Positions 21,028 to 25,432 of a stretch of DNA of 25,432 nucleotides are shown piece after piece. The notes under the pieces were generated by a model, which was not told the DNA's origin, did no database searches, and saw only the letters and a list, made by a program, of their open reading frames with translations. Origin of the DNA: a virus; IMG/VR virus record IMGVR_UViG_3300009790_000059, positions 1 to 25,432 of that record, one strand, 5' to 3'. The first letter of the stretch is position 1. Each line of letters starts with the position of its first letter. The position numbers and the translations under genes were made by a program.

Positions 21028-21419
21028 TATCTCGTCCTAGCTAGGAAGAACTGTATATTGGATGGTGGTGTGTCTACACCCTTTAATGTATATGTCATCT
21101 CAACATCAAAACCATTATCATTGAAATTTGGTATACATCTCAAATCTTCAATAATAACTCTAGGTTCGTAAGTTGATATTGTTGATTCTATATTTCTTTT
21201 GACTTGTGCAGCAGTAGCATAATCCAATGGTTCAAATAAGAATTTCCTTATATTTGAACCGTATTCAGGATTAAATACTTTTTCTCCTTTATTTGTCAAT
21301 AGCAAATTTACTATTGCCTGTTTAACAGCAGAAGCATCCCTACTAACAACTAAGTCATTAGTAACGGGATGCTTTTTAAAAGTAATATTGATGTCCTTAA
21401 AGGACAGTGCTTCCACCAT
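21027..21419 (-). CDS. gp25: Baseplate wedge subunit gp25 (lysozyme-like fold)
   Basis: The 130-aa product matches the size of T4 gp25 (132 aa). It has the family's core: VKQAIVNLLLTNKGEKVFNP, then YGSNIRKFLFEPLD and RNIESTISTYEPRVIIEDL. The glutamate in the 'F-E-P' block is the conserved one of the gp25/GpW family. gp25 joins gp6 and gp53 in the inner wedge of contractile-tail baseplates and is also conserved in type VI secretion (TssE). The ATG has no strong SD. A near-consensus late promoter box lies about 28 bases upstream, and the stop overlaps the gp6 start by one base. Confidence 0.95.
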   Translation of the reverse strand: MVEALSFKDINITFKKHPVTNDLVVSRDASAVKQAIVNLLLTNKGEKVFNPEYGSNIRKFLFEPLDYATAAQVKRNIESTISTYEPRVIIEDLRCIPNFNDNGFDVEMTYTLKGVDTPPSNIQFFLARTR

Positions 21420-21446
21420 TTACTGACAATATACAAAGTCAGTAGT

Positions 21447-21454
21447 TATTTAGA
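21447..21454 (-). promoter_or_regulatory. Probable late promoter box upstream of gp25 (one mismatch)
   Basis: The minus strand reads TCTAAATA, one change from TATAAATA, in the 39-base gap between the oxygenase stop and the gp25 start. Position and gap suit a promoter that starts the wedge-gene transcript, but a single near-match could be chance in AT-rich DNA. Confidence 0.45.
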
Positions 21455-21458
21455 CAGT

Positions 21459-22055
21459 TTATACAGCGTATTGATATCCGTTCTTACTCACTACCTCAGT
21501 CTCTGCAATATTAAATGCCAAAGTTATTCTTTCCTTATCTTCTTGAAATGGCATTACACAGTGTACTATATCACTAGGGAACATAATCATAGTTCCATTC
21601 TTGCCTTCATACTCACAACCAAGATCAAAGAATTTAGTTGGGTGATTATGATTCTTGTAATAGATCACACCTGATACAAACCCTGAATGATTATGCGGAG
21701 GATTGTCATCTCCTTTATATGCAAAGTTAGTCCATAGGTCATATTTGTCAAAATAACCAGGCCAATTCTTCAATTTGAACTCACGGAGATTTCTTCCTTT
21801 CCCCCAATGCTCATGCGTTAATCTTAATACCCATGCCAACCAAAAAGAATCTTCAATCAAACGTGCAGGTACACCACATTGATATGAATTATGCTTTCTT
21901 CCATCACTAGAAAGATATCCAACATTCTCATGTGCTCGTATATCTGCTAATGGGTGGTTCTTCACATTGATACTACAATCAACCCAATAATCAATTTCTT
22001 CTTGTATAGATTCAGGAATATCAAATATTAATATATTATCCCTTAATTTTTTCAT
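21459..22055 (-). CDS. 2OG-Fe(II) oxygenase superfamily protein
   Basis: This 198-aa protein has a C-terminal half typical of the putative 2OG-Fe(II) oxygenases of marine T4-like phages. NPPHNHSGFVSGVIYYKN (H121, H123) supplies candidate metal ligands. MIMFPSDIVHCVMPF (H165) gives the distal histidine, and ERITLAFNI (R176) the arginine expected to hold 2-oxoglutarate. The first site reads H-N-H where the classic triad has H-x-D/E, so the exact acidic ligand is unclear; D145 is another candidate. Such enzymes hydroxylate proteins or small molecules, and the substrate here is unknown. Its ATG overlaps the stop of the SET-domain gene (ATGA), suggesting coupled translation and possibly joint action. 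It lies just before gp25, inside the late structural cluster. Confidence 0.85.
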   Translation of the reverse strand: MKKLRDNILIFDIPESIQEEIDYWVDCSINVKNHPLADIRAHENVGYLSSDGRKHNSYQCGVPARLIEDSFWLAWVLRLTHEHWGKGRNLREFKLKNWPGYFDKYDLWTNFAYKGDDNPPHNHSGFVSGVIYYKNHNHPTKFFDLGCEYEGKNGTMIMFPSDIVHCVMPFQEDKERITLAFNIAETEVVSKNGYQYAV

Positions 22056-22348
22056 ACTTTATAAAAGGTATATTTTAAAAACAATTCTTCACCCTTCTTG
22101 ATATCCTTAATCGTCTTCATATAGTAAATTTTACCCCATCCTTGATCATCCGACCATTTAACACAATTGGGGTCTTCAGAGTGATTTACGAACCCTCCTA
22201 GAGGTGTTCTCATTATCTCGTCATCCACTACCACGTGGGATACGCCAAGATACATCATAGCAGGTATGTCTTCTTTCGCAAAAAGACCTTGACCTGCTAT
22301 GGAACTATCCTTTACATGTAATTCATTGGGTAAAGCTTGATACATCAT
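22052..22348 (-). CDS. Compact SET-domain protein (putative protein lysine methyltransferase)
   Basis: This 98-aa protein contains the ordered SET motifs: GQGLFAKEDIP near residues 19-29 (the GxGxxA start of the fold), GGFVNHSEDPNCVKW at 51-65 (the N-H-S-x-D-P-N-C block that forms the pseudoknot and binds S-adenosylmethionine) and KKGEELFLKYTFY at 84-96 (GEEL plus the catalytic tyrosine, probably Y93). The layout matches the small viral SET protein vSET of chlorella virus PBCV-1 (119 aa), though this one is shorter because the central insert is nearly absent. SET proteins transfer methyl groups to lysine side chains. A phage has no histones, so the target may be a host protein (for example ribosomal) or a virion protein; this is inference. 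The next gene overlaps its stop by ATGA. There is no clear SD; ATG codons 1 and 2 are both possible starts. Confidence 0.85.
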   Translation of the reverse strand: MMYQALPNELHVKDSSIAGQGLFAKEDIPAMMYLGVSHVVVDDEIMRTPLGGFVNHSEDPNCVKWSDDQGWGKIYYMKTIKDIKKGEELFLKYTFYKV

Positions 22349-22384
22349 ATTTTTTCGGAGATTTGGTCGGAGTCCACGCCATTT

Positions 22385-22522
22385 TTAATTACCCTGTCCT
22401 CTGTACCTCTTTTTACGCCCATTTCGTGCTGTCGCACTAAGCTTCGTATTCTGCGAATTACCTTGACGTGTCTTTTTAGGTTTTGGTGGTGTGTGATCAC
22501 CATTACTGGAATATAATGCCAT
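22385..22522 (-). CDS. Small very basic protein, 45 aa
   Basis: The ATG at 22522 opens a 45-codon frame ending with TAA. The product starts MALYSSNGDHTPPKPKKTRQ and ends NGRKKRYRGQGN. It has about 11 Lys/Arg and only one acidic residue, and no predicted membrane segment or coil. It fills nearly all the space between the PAAR and SET genes, and its upstream spacer has a GAGAG element. I recall similar tiny basic proteins among marine T4-like phages, but no function is known to me. The charge suggests nucleic-acid or acidic-protein binding, which is inference only. Confidence 0.75.
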   Translation of the reverse strand: MALYSSNGDHTPPKPKKTRQGNSQNTKLSATARNGRKKRYRGQGN

Positions 22523-22548
22523 AAGATTAAATAACTCTCTATATTATA

Positions 22549-22878
22549 TCACACTCCACCAGTTCCTGCAAGTACTGTGAGGGATGATGAAGCAATTACT
22601 CCAACACCTGATCCAGGAGCAATAGTGTCACCAAGTACTGAGATAGGTTTCTTACCTACAAGAACACTCGGAACACCTGGTCCAATTATGGGTTTGGTAA
22701 GGGAAACACAAACAGGGGGTATACCTGATAGGTAGGGTGCTGTTAGATCACCCAATCTTGCACAAGGTTTACCTTCTACCAATACAGTCAACTCACCAGG
22801 TGGAGCAATTGCTGTTGCTGGTTGACATAGATCATTCGTAGTTACTACATCACCTACTCGTGTTACTCCGCCTGGCAT
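22549..22878 (-). CDS. PAAR-repeat protein, tail spike tip (gp5.4-like)
   Basis: The 109-aa product is made of Gly/Pro/Val-rich beta repeats: VLVEGKPCARLGDLTAPY near residues 32-49 and VLVGKKPISVLGDTIAPG near 72-89, with the closing VLAGTGGV. This 'V-x-V-x-G-K-P-x-x-x-x-G-D' repeat is the PAAR pattern. PAAR proteins cap the central spike of contractile tails (T4 gp5.4) and type VI systems, where they sharpen the tip that pierces the outer membrane; His/Cys residues often bind a metal. A strong SD (AGAGGAG, 8 bases before ATG) supports the start. The 71-aa frame upstream ends inside the first codons of this gene. Confidence 0.9.
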   Translation of the reverse strand: MPGGVTRVGDVVTTNDLCQPATAIAPPGELTVLVEGKPCARLGDLTAPYLSGIPPVCVSLTKPIIGPGVPSVLVGKKPISVLGDTIAPGSGVGVIASSSLTVLAGTGGV

Positions 22879-23078
22879 TGCTTTAACTCCTCTACTGTAT
22901 TATGTAGATAGTCAAGTGTCTCAACTATACTCTGATGGTTCTGTGATGCTGGTGGACGGTACATCAATCGGGGTTTCTCCAATGAGGAGATCTTCTGTTC
23001 CATTACCGCCAACCTCTCGGACAACTGTTGGAGTAACTCGTTGCACTTCTGCATTGTCAATTGGTTGTCTACTGTCAT
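22863..23078 (-). CDS. Small coiled-coil protein, 71 aa, overlapping neighbours on both sides
   Basis: The product has a helical N-terminus with heptad-like leucines (KCNELLQQLSERLAVMEQKI) and a second helix at the C-terminus (SIVETLDYLHNTVEELKQ), separated by a Pro-rich linker. AGGA lies 7 bases upstream of the ATG, a good SD. Its last codons overlap the start of the PAAR gene by 16 bases. The first 158 bases overlap the end of the 85-aa frame in another frame, and there its third codon positions are less AT-rich than the neighbour's. An inner ATG at 23003 is an alternative start that would shorten the overlap. Function unknown; the genes around it suggest a virion assembly role, which is inference. 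Confidence 0.55.
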   Translation of the reverse strand: MTVDNQLTMQKCNELLQQLSERLAVMEQKISSLEKPRLMYRPPASQNHQSIVETLDYLHNTVEELKQCQAE

Positions 23079-23178
23079 TATCTTGTCCTGAAAATCGCTT
23101 TGCTGCTCCTAGTTCAAACTGATCACAAAATTGCTCAAAGTTTGCAAGGATCTCGTTGTAATTATTATTAGGATCCAT
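22921..23178 (-). CDS. Hypothetical acidic protein, 85 aa, in the late operon
   Basis: I chose the inner ATG at 23178 because it gives an 11-base overlap with the upstream gene's stop and has AGG 8 bases before it; the upstream ATG at 23211 lies inside the previous gene and would give 96 aa. The product begins MDPNNNYNEILANFEQFCDQ and is rich in Glu, Asp and Thr, with a Ser/Thr/Pro-rich tail. Third codon positions are AT-rich, like the rest of the phage, even in the part shared with the 71-aa frame. This makes it the more strongly supported of the two. I do not recognise a domain. Confidence 0.6.
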   Translation of the reverse strand: MDPNNNYNEILANFEQFCDQFELGAAKRFSGQDNDSRQPIDNAEVQRVTPTVVREVGGNGTEDLLIGETPIDVPSTSITEPSEYS

Positions 23179-23470
23179 ATTTAATACCTGATGGGGATTC
23201 GGGCGGACCATCGTGTGTAAACTTCGGAAACCTTGTCTGTGTTTCCAATTCGTTTAACCGATTCTCTAATTCACTTAGTTTAATCGCCACGTTCTCTAAG
23301 GCATCCACAATTCTTCCGATTTGCTTGTCGTGTACCACTACTGCGTACTTTGGATTCTCTAAGAGTTGTTGGTGGGCAATTTCGTCAGGACTTTCTGCTT
23401 TCACGTCCACTATGTCGGTATTTGGAGCCATAATTTTAAATGCTTTATTGGGTTCGTCTTTTTTGACCAT
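23168..23470 (-). CDS. Hypothetical protein with C-terminal coiled coil, 100 aa
   Basis: The protein has a polar N-terminal half (PNTDIVDVKAESPDEIAHQQ), a short beta stretch (KYAVVVHDKQIG) and a helix with leucine/isoleucine heptads (IVDALENVAIKLSELENRLN) near residues 52-75, then a Pro/Gly-rich tail. It is the first gene after the consensus late promoter box, about 58 bases downstream of it, so it is probably made late. There is no clear SD at the chosen ATG; the Met at residue 14 (position 23431) is an alternative start. Its stop overlaps the next gene's start. Function is not recognised; a minor structural or assembly role is inferred from the operon. Confidence 0.7.
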   Translation of the reverse strand: MVKKDEPNKAFKIMAPNTDIVDVKAESPDEIAHQQLLENPKYAVVVHDKQIGRIVDALENVAIKLSELENRLNELETQTRFPKFTHDGPPESPSGIKYGS

Positions 23471-23528
23471 TTTTTTGCTGGAAAAATTTTTTCAAAATCA
23501 AGGTTTTGAATTTTCAATTTGGTAGAAA

Positions 23529-23536
23529 TATTTATA
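23529..23536 (-). promoter_or_regulatory. T4-type late promoter box (start of the late operon)
   Basis: The minus strand reads TATAAATA, an exact T4 late consensus, in an intergenic stretch about 58 bases before the 100-aa gene. Upstream of it lies the terminator of the accessory module, so this box marks the border between that module and the late structural block. The PAAR, SET, oxygenase and wedge genes lie downstream on the same strand. Confidence 0.75.
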
Positions 23537-23611
23537 TGTCGTTGGGATACTTTTGTAGACTTGGATATCGTTAGGAGTCCCACTCGGCATCACCCCACGC
23601 ACCGCACCCAA

Positions 23612-23639
23612 CAAAAAACCCTGTCATTTCGGACAGGGT
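23612..23639 (-). terminator. Rho-independent terminator after the 64-aa gene
   Basis: On the minus strand an 8-bp stem (ACCCTGTC with GACAGGGT, 6-base loop) is followed directly by a run of T residues. It begins 11 bases after the stop codon of the 64-aa gene. It separates the accessory module from the late promoter downstream. Confidence 0.85.
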
Positions 23640-23650
23640 GTGTTAGACTG

Positions 23651-23845
23651 TTAGAAGCGAGGGTCGCCCAAGTCATCCATCACGTCTTGAAGGAAATTGA
23701 CTGGACTGACCTCACGGGTTTCAGGTTGAATACCTGATACATGACGCTCATGCTCCTCAGTCATTTGTCTGAGGATGGATGCCATTGCTGCGATGACGGC
23801 AGGGTCACGGCGAGCAGCAGCGTTAGTCAAGAAAATGTTTTTCAT
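23651..23845 (-). CDS. Hypothetical protein, 64 aa, own promoter and terminator
   Basis: The product (start MKNIFLTNAAARRDPAVIAA, end NFLQDVMDDLGDPRF) looks mostly helical, with a basic patch near residues 12-14 and an acidic C-terminus. I do not recognise a family. The gene is a single transcription unit: TTGATT-N17-TATAAT ends six bases before the ATG and a terminator follows the stop. It sits 31 bases downstream of the HicA-like gene, where a HicB antitoxin would be expected, but it shows no HicB features. Met 21 is an alternative start that would leave room for a leader. Confidence 0.6.
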   Translation of the reverse strand: MKNIFLTNAAARRDPAVIAAMASILRQMTEEHERHVSGIQPETREVSPVNFLQDVMDDLGDPRF

Positions 23846-23851
23846 ACTCTT

Positions 23852-23880
23852 ATTATAGAGGATGTGGGTGAGTGAATCAA
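23852..23880 (-). promoter_or_regulatory. Sigma70-like promoter for the 64-aa gene
   Basis: On the minus strand a -35 element TTGATT (23875-23880) and a perfect -10 TATAAT (23852-23857) are separated by 17 bases, the optimal spacing. The -35 overlaps the stop codon of the HicA-like gene. Transcription would start near the ATG at 23845, so the message may have almost no leader. The host-type promoter suggests early expression by unmodified host polymerase. Confidence 0.65.
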
Positions 23881-24059
23881 GTGAGCGTTACACTTTGTAA
23901 CTGTCTCTTGATTAGGACGCTTGCCCAGTCACGGGTGCTATATGGAATTGTGACTTGCTTGCTTGTATTCTCATGAGAATAAATGTGGTGCTTGCCGCCA
24001 TGACGTGTAAGCACCCAACCCAAAGACTTAGCAAGTTTTGCAAGTTGTTTACTAGTCAT
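23877..24059 (-). CDS. HicA-like RNA interferase-type protein, 60 aa
   Basis: The 60-aa product has the order of features of the HicA/YcfA family: a short N-terminal helix (MTSKQLAKLAKSLGW), then GWVLTRHGGKHHIYSH, with H24 in the place of the catalytic histidine of the G-S-H-H block. A strand follows (KQVTIPYSTRDW), then a C-terminal helix (VLIKRQLQS). HicA toxins are small double-stranded-RNA-binding-fold RNases that cut mRNA and are held in check by HicB. No HicB-like frame is seen on either side. The start overlaps the stop of the 42-aa gene (ATGA), so the two are probably co-translated. In a phage the protein may act on host mRNA or have lost toxicity; this is inference. Confidence 0.75.
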   Translation of the reverse strand: MTSKQLAKLAKSLGWVLTRHGGKHHIYSHENTSKQVTIPYSTRDWASVLIKRQLQSVTLT

Positions 24060-24184
24060 GCTAGTTCACATCTAATACCAGCACCTTGATAGAATGCCAG
24101 CATGTCCAACGCTTTAGACTTAGAGGAGAATGTGATAATTCTCCCGTGGCGTTGGTCGTTGGGTGTCCAGTAGCGAATGCTCAT
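24056..24184 (-). CDS. Small protein, 42 aa, coupled to the HicA-like gene
   Basis: The ATG at 24184 starts directly after the TAA of the gene upstream, and the TGA overlaps the ATG of the HicA-like gene. The product starts MSIRYWTPNDQRHGRIITFS and ends YQGAGIRCELA; it is basic, with a beta-then-helix look. Tight packing on both sides supports it as a real gene. I do not recognise the family. Its coupling to the HicA-like gene raises the possibility of a functional partner, but nothing in the sequence proves this. Confidence 0.65.
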   Translation of the reverse strand: MSIRYWTPNDQRHGRIITFSSKSKALDMLAFYQGAGIRCELA

Positions 24185-24490
24185 TTAAATAAATGCGTTG
24201 TGGGTTTGTACTTGAGAGATTAGAACACTGTCTTGCCTGAACTGTTTCTTATACGCCGCAGCGATACAGTTCAAACTCAGCATGTGCTCATCCACTTCTG
24301 AATCTGCACACTCAAGATAAAATATCTTGGTTTGCTCCAGTTCGCCTTTCCAGAGACCTTCGCCATCTATGAAAGTGCCATACTCAAAATGTGGCATGAT
24401 CTCACGCTTAATAAACGTGTTCATCATGTGGTCGGTAACAGTGCCATTGTCGGGGATGTTCCTGCCCATGATTAGTTCAAGTCGTTTCAT
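24185..24490 (-). CDS. Hypothetical protein, about 101 aa
   Basis: The product starts MKRLELIMGRNIPDNGTVTD and contains several Met, Phe and acidic residues (IMPHFEYGTFIDGEGLWKGE, then CADSEVDEHMLSLNCIAAAY). It looks like a compact mixed alpha/beta protein. A longer frame starts at 24544 and adds 18 residues (MLFFLAFLLYCVCTQEIL). I prefer the inner start because that stretch contains an extended -10-like element (TGCTATACT) and would otherwise be an oddly hydrophobic leader; a short membrane anchor is the alternative. The stop is followed immediately by the 42-aa gene. I do not recognise the function. Confidence 0.6.
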   Translation of the reverse strand: MKRLELIMGRNIPDNGTVTDHMMNTFIKREIMPHFEYGTFIDGEGLWKGELEQTKIFYLECADSEVDEHMLSLNCIAAAYKKQFRQDSVLISQVQTHNAFI

Positions 24491-24678
24491 AAGAATTTCT
24501 TGAGTACATACACAGTATAGCAAGAAGGCAAGGAAAAAAAGCATGATGTGGTCCAGTTTGTAAATTGGTTGTGGTCTTACAGTTCTTTAGCAGATGTCTT
24601 GAGTACGATCACCACGTTCAATACACGGTCATTTAAGATCCTTCTCATCAGGGATGCCAAAGAGATCATGCCACGGGA
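24491..24678 (-). other. Stretch without a confident gene
   Basis: Part of this stretch may be the N-terminal extension of the 101-aa protein (24491-24544). A 30-codon frame lies at 24577-24669 (start MISLASLMRRILNDRVLNVV) but has no SD. In the -1 frame relative to the 46-aa gene, a short protein-like stretch (PWHDLFGIPDEKDLK) ends at 24629 and has no start codon of its own. A 7-bp stem-loop (24673-24689) lies at its right edge. No other feature is seen. Confidence 0.4.
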
Positions 24679-24689
24679 TTACATCCCGT
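24673..24689 (-). repeat. Perfect 7-bp stem-loop at the stop codon of the 46-aa gene
   Basis: The arms ACGGGAT and ATCCCGT surround three bases that include part of the TAA stop of the 46-aa gene. No T-run follows on the minus strand, so it is not a typical terminator. It could slow ribosomes or mark an mRNA end. Confidence 0.5.
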
Positions 24690-24819
24690 TTAGAAATTCA
24701 TGCAAGTCATCAACGTATTCCTGGTAGGTTGCGTTGGGATACCTGTTAAGGTAAAATTGAGGCACTTGCTTTTTTGGTTTGAGATCATGGACCTCTTGAA
24801 GTGTGTATGTTTTTTGCAT
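24679..24819 (-). CDS. Small hypothetical protein, 46 aa
   Basis: The frame starts at ATG 24819, 13 bases after the terminator T-run, and ends in a stem-loop. The product starts MQKTYTLQEVHDLKPKKQVP and ends YVDDLHEFLNGM; it is polar with two likely helices. There is no clear SD. The -1 frame continues in protein-like fashion after the stop, so the gene may be a shortened form of a longer one. I do not recognise the family. Confidence 0.55.
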   Translation of the reverse strand: MQKTYTLQEVHDLKPKKQVPQFYLNRYPNATYQEYVDDLHEFLNGM

Positions 24820-24832
24820 ACATGTATAATAA

Positions 24833-24859
24833 CAAAAAATAGCACCCCGTAGGGTGCTA
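24833..24859 (-). terminator. Rho-independent terminator after the 100-aa gene
   Basis: On the minus strand an 8-bp stem (TAGCACCC with GGGTGCTA, 4-base loop) is followed by TTTTTTGTT. It lies about 65 bases after the stop of the 100-aa gene. Just upstream is a perfect 6-bp palindrome (CAGTTC-AA-GAACTG, 24866-24879), which could add to the structure. Confidence 0.85.
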
Positions 24860-24923
24860 GTGTGTCAGTTCAAGAACTGGTTGCGTTTAAAAAAAATCAG
24901 GCTGCCGATAGTACAAAAATACT

Positions 24924-25226
24924 CTATGATGAAGAGCAGGGAAATGTGATGGACTCGTTAACATTTAGTGAGTAAGTATGAGTTGAATTGTTATCATCAA
25001 CTGGTGTAGCATCTAAGTTATCAATTAACTCTTGTAATACTACATCACACATTGTACATTCAATCTCTTCAAATATCTCGTGTTGATTATACTTTTCATA
25101 ATCTTGTAGAAGAGTTTGATGTACAAATTGCTCCATAGATTTCCAATCCATACTATCACAAATTAACTCAACATATGCATCCTTAAGTTCATCTAACTGT
25201 TCATTGGTTAAGTTATACTTAGGCAT
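24924..25226 (-). CDS. Hypothetical acidic protein, 100 aa
   Basis: The product starts MPKYNLTNEQLDELKDAYVE and is strongly acidic and helical through residue 70 (IFEEIECTMCDVVLQELIDN), followed by an Asp/Asn/Ser-rich tail. A strong SD (AAAGGAGG, about 9 bases before the ATG) supports the start. It overlaps the upstream gene by 8 bases and ends 65 bases before a terminator, so the two form the end of an operon. Three cysteines are present but no metal-binding pattern is clear. Function not recognised. Confidence 0.75.
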   Translation of the reverse strand: MPKYNLTNEQLDELKDAYVELICDSMDWKSMEQFVHQTLLQDYEKYNQHEIFEEIECTMCDVVLQELIDNLDATPVDDNNSTHTYSLNVNESITFPCSSS

Positions 25227-25428
25227 GTAATCTTGCCTCCTTTTGTGTTACTAACTCAGCGACAATATCAAAGAGTTCGTAGTAACTAACTCCCTCCCAT
25301 TCTGTCCAGTCTGATACATAATCAGTCATGGAAATATCCACACTATTATCAACAAATGTTGGTGCAGATTTCAATTGATTGTTCTTACCGAACCAGAAAG
25401 TTCGTCCAAAGTGTTCTGATTGTACCAT
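25219..25428 (-). CDS. Hypothetical protein, 69 aa, at the right edge
   Basis: The frame starts with ATG at 25428, four bases from the window edge, so its upstream region is not visible and an earlier start outside the window cannot be excluded. The product (start MVQSEHFGRTFWFGKNNQLK, later WTEWEGVSYYELFDIVAELV) is rich in aromatics and acidic residues, with a C-terminal helix. It overlaps the 100-aa gene by 8 bases, and that gene's strong SD lies inside its last codons. I do not recognise it. Confidence 0.65.
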   Translation of the reverse strand: MVQSEHFGRTFWFGKNNQLKSAPTFVDNSVDISMTDYVSDWTEWEGVSYYELFDIVAELVTQKEARLHA

Positions 25429-25432
25429 GTTA

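Noticed and set aside
22535-22552. TGATATAAT, an extended -10-like element upstream of the 45-aa gene
   Set aside because: It has no -35 match and overlaps the end of the PAAR gene in AT-rich DNA, so chance is likely.
22916-23737. Several plus-strand frames near the promoter and small-gene region
   Set aside because: Compositionally biased (Ser/Cys/Thr rich), opposite to well-supported minus-strand genes, and one crosses a clear terminator.
23651-23845. 64-aa protein as a HicB antitoxin
   Set aside because: It lies where HicB would be, but it has no HicB-type fold pattern or DNA-binding motif and has its own promoter.
24577-24669. 30-codon frame (MISLASLMRRILNDRVLNVV...)
   Set aside because: No ribosome binding site, and it overlaps a competing protein-like -1 frame; too short to support as a gene without homologues.
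1-25432. tRNA genes, CRISPR arrays, insertion sequences, attachment sites
   Set aside because: I looked for clover-leaf stems, regular repeats with spacers, transposase motifs and long direct repeats and saw none; a computed scan would be more reliable.

Overview
The window looks like part of the structural region of a T4-like marine myovirus, most probably a cyanophage (Synechococcus or Prochlorococcus type) or a close marine relative. Three things point to this: a block of T4-type baseplate genes in T4 order (gp25, gp6, a giant gp7-position protein, gp8, then a giant protein with a DUF4815-like start); T4-type late promoter boxes; and small accessory genes of the kind marine T4-like phages carry (2OG-Fe(II) oxygenase, PAAR spike tip, tiny basic proteins). 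The DNA is AT-rich. Every gene I can support is on the minus strand, so transcription runs from the right edge to the left. The host cannot be fixed from this sequence alone.

Right part (about 23650-25428): small, mostly unrecognised genes. From upstream to downstream these are a 69-aa and a 100-aa protein that overlap, a rho-independent terminator, a 46-aa protein, an about 101-aa protein, a 42-aa protein overlapping a 60-aa HicA-like RNA-interferase-type protein (ATGA overlap), then a 64-aa protein with its own sigma70-like promoter and its own terminator. This looks like an early or accessory module.

Middle part (about 21459-23536): a consensus late promoter box at 23529-23536 starts the late block. 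It is followed by a 100-aa coiled-coil protein, two small proteins whose reading frames overlap heavily, a PAAR-repeat spike-tip protein, a 45-aa very basic protein, a 98-aa compact SET-domain protein and a 198-aa 2OG-Fe(II) oxygenase. The last two overlap by ATGA and are probably translated together.

Left part (1-21419): baseplate wedge genes. gp25 and gp6 are followed by a 2867-aa protein in the gp7 position, then gp8 with its own late promoter, a 2816-aa protein with a DUF4815-like N-terminus, and the start of a tail-fibre-like gene that runs off the left edge. The two giant proteins are much larger than their T4 counterparts and are built from recurring beta modules: glycine-tyrosine repeats, 'GxExIxY...RG' modules, 'DGxLQ' modules and a degenerate YHYH-like domain. 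I see no tRNA, CRISPR array, insertion sequence or attachment site. The most interesting points are the SET/oxygenase pair inside the baseplate cluster, the HicA-like protein without a recognisable HicB, the YHYH-like domain in a baseplate protein, and the overlapping reading frames upstream of the PAAR gene.
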